Source: JANXDG01 sp964561135 (GTDB lineage Bacteria > Elusimicrobiota > Endomicrobiia > DTEH01). Taken from it: DNA of 64,000 nucleotides. The DNA lies in the NCBI GenBank assembly GCA_964561135.1, contig CAZLOB010000022.1, positions 8,708 through 72,707 of the forward strand. Direction: 5' to 3'. Of this stretch, positions 62,751 to 64,000 are shown piece by piece. Position numbers and translations under genes: made by a program. A model generated the notes under the pieces. It was given only the letters and a program-made list of their open reading frames with translations, had not been told where the DNA came from and made no database searches. Each line of letters begins with the position of its first letter. Position 1 is the stretch's first letter.

Positions 62751-64000
62751 ATGGTAAACTTTGCCCCTTTATTTTTTCCTTCGGAAAAAACTGTAATCTT
62801 ACCTTTATGATGTAAAATTATATCTTTTGTTATTGCCAAACCCACACCCGCATATTTACTTTTGTCTTTAGTTGTGAAAAACGGTTCAAAAAGAAGTTCC
62901 ATATTTTCTTTTTCTATACCACATCCAGTATCTTGAATTTCAACACAAATATAGTCATTATCATTATCTTTAGATAAAAATGTTTTTATTTGTAGAAATT
63001 TAGTATCCATTGTTTCCATTGCTTGTATAGCATTATTTATTATATTAAGTAATGCTTGTTGTATATGTGGAATAGAAATTTTTATCTTTGGTAAATTTTC
63101 TGAAAAAAAAGTCATTACTTGTACATTTTGTGCTTTAAGTTCGCTGTCTGCTATAAACAACACATTGTTAACAACTTCTTTAACATCAGCTTCTTTATAC
63201 TCATATTCTTTTTGTCTAGAGAACTGCAACAATCTTGACACACTGTCCCGACATCTTATTGCTGCTTGTTCAATTTTTTCTACATATTTTTTCAATGGAG
63301 AATTTTCAGGTATTTTTTCATTCAATATTTGTGTCATACCTAATATACCAACTAACGGATTATTAAGTTCGTGTGCGATACCACCAGCAAGTTGACCTAT
63401 ATTAGAAAGCCGGTCCATTTGTATAATTTGTGATTGCAAACTTTTCAAATCTTTCACCATACGATTGAACGCACTAAAAACTATATCAAATTCATCTCCA
63501 GTTTGATATTTTATTTCTTTATATTCTCCTTTGGCTAACACAGAAGTATGCTCAGCTATTGTTTTTAATGGATCTATAAGAGAACGATAAATTTTCATCC
63601 CGTATTTTGCTGAAACAAATAATGCCAAAATTATGATTAACATAGAAAGTATACTACTTATAAGATTTATAACAAACATAAAATTTTGTATTCTTTTCCC
63701 TTCTTTATTACAATCTGATATATATTTTGTTAGTTGAACAGTAATATCTTCATATAACGGAAAAAATTCTTGTATTGCTAAAGAAAACCTTTGCTGTTTA
63801 TTTTTTTCAGCAAAGACTTTTTCTGCAGTATCAACTAAATTCATATATTTTTGTTTTATGACTTCTTTTTCATTAGATTTAACCAACATGTTAATTAACT
63901 GTGTAATTTTTGTTATAGAAATAGAAAAATTTTCTTTTTCCTTCTCTTCACCAATCAAAACATAATAATCAAAATGTAACCTTTGTGAAGTAATTTGTTG
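62726..64000 (-). CDS. Sensor histidine kinase (partial, N-terminus outside window)
   Basis: The frame stays open to the right edge, so the true start is beyond the window; TTG 63958 is not a convincing start. Visible parts in order: an outer or sensory helical region, a membrane span (SSILSMLIIILALFVSA), a HAMP domain, HisKA with the phosphorylated His in GGIAHELNNPL, and the ATPase domain with N box LLNIINNAIQAM, G1 DTGCGIEKEN, FFTTK and G2 GVGLAI. This resembles NtrB/ZraS-like kinases. Its response regulator is not in view. Confidence 0.9.
   Translation of the reverse strand, partial: QQITSQRLHFDYYVLIGEEKEKENFSISITKITQLINMLVKSNEKEVIKQKYMNLVDTAEKVFAEKNKQQRFSLAIQEFFPLYEDITVQLTKYISDCNKEGKRIQNFMFVINLISSILSMLIIILALFVSAKYGMKIYRSLIDPLKTIAEHTSVLAKGEYKEIKYQTGDEFDIVFSAFNRMVKDLKSLQSQIIQMDRLSNIGQLAGGIAHELNNPLVGILGMTQILNEKIPENSPLKKYVEKIEQAAIRCRDSVSRLLQFSRQKEYEYKEADVKEVVNNVLFIADSELKAQNVQVMTFFSENLPKIKISIPHIQQALLNIINNAIQAMETMDTKFLQIKTFLSKDNDNDYICVEIQDTGCGIEKENMELLFEPFFTTKDKSKYAGVGLAITKDIILHHKGKITVFSEGKNKGAKFTIWLPVKTK

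Overview
The window is a dense, very AT-rich piece of bacterial chromosome (roughly 30% G+C by eye) carrying about 68 protein genes, two tRNA genes and no mobile elements, CRISPR arrays or rRNA. No gap between genes reaches 300 bases; the longest is the 284-base gap at 47586-47869. Many neighbours overlap through ATGA or TAATG junctions, so most of the window is probably read as a few long operons. Strong Shine-Dalgarno (SD) sequences precede only some genes (for example aroF, rpmE, folD, galT, purH, ftsZ, trxA); many others have none, and two good sigma70-like promoters sit so close to their ATG that the mRNAs should be nearly leaderless. An AcsD-type corrinoid iron-sulfur subunit (Wood-Ljungdahl pathway), an unusual FolD and the oxygen-independent QueH suggest an anaerobe. 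Peptidoglycan, FtsZ and PilT genes point to a walled, probably Gram-negative cell from a lineage such as Elusimicrobiota or Omnitrophota. That placement is inference only.

Layout. 1-27.7 kb (+): prfB with a programmed frameshift; an aromatic/histidine block (pheA, hisC, aroF, tyrA, aroA); ispH and an M23 peptidase; rpmE-prfA-prmC; murA; hisD-hisB; a branched-chain block (cimA, ilvD, a glycosyltransferase, ilvB); folD-acsD; scpB; a TIM-barrel gene with galT; a large helical-repeat protein and a TlpA-like protein. 27.7-28.9 kb (-): panC and trxA, the only protein genes pointing against the rest of the left arm. 29.0-47.6 kb (+): comF, miaB, mutS, a PilZ gene, mutL, miaA, hflX, pgsA, plsY, gpsA, HU, MerR, purH, a phosphatase, radC, a short aspartokinase, queH and aroD. 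47.9-64 kb (-): pgeF, pilT, the division/wall cluster ftsZ-ftsA-ftsQ-ddl-murB-murC, queF, rlmI, a SAM hydrolase, queE-queC-queD, murI, a cell-wall amidase and a histidine kinase cut by the window end.

The two gene blocks converge on 47586-47869. Inside that gap, at 47666-47693, is a 28-bp sequence that closely resembles XerC/XerD dif sites. Together with the near-perfect strand bias this suggests that the replication terminus lies here, which puts the division gene cluster only a few kb from dif.

The sequence-level oddities most worth checking are: the prfB frameshift stop is UAA instead of UGA; RF1 and RF2 share a changed GGQ loop; FolD has lost the cyclohydrolase lysine plus two partner residues; FtsZ has a lysine inside its glycine-rich GTP-binding loop and lacks the usual C-terminal peptide; and the aspartokinase ends cleanly before its ACT domains.
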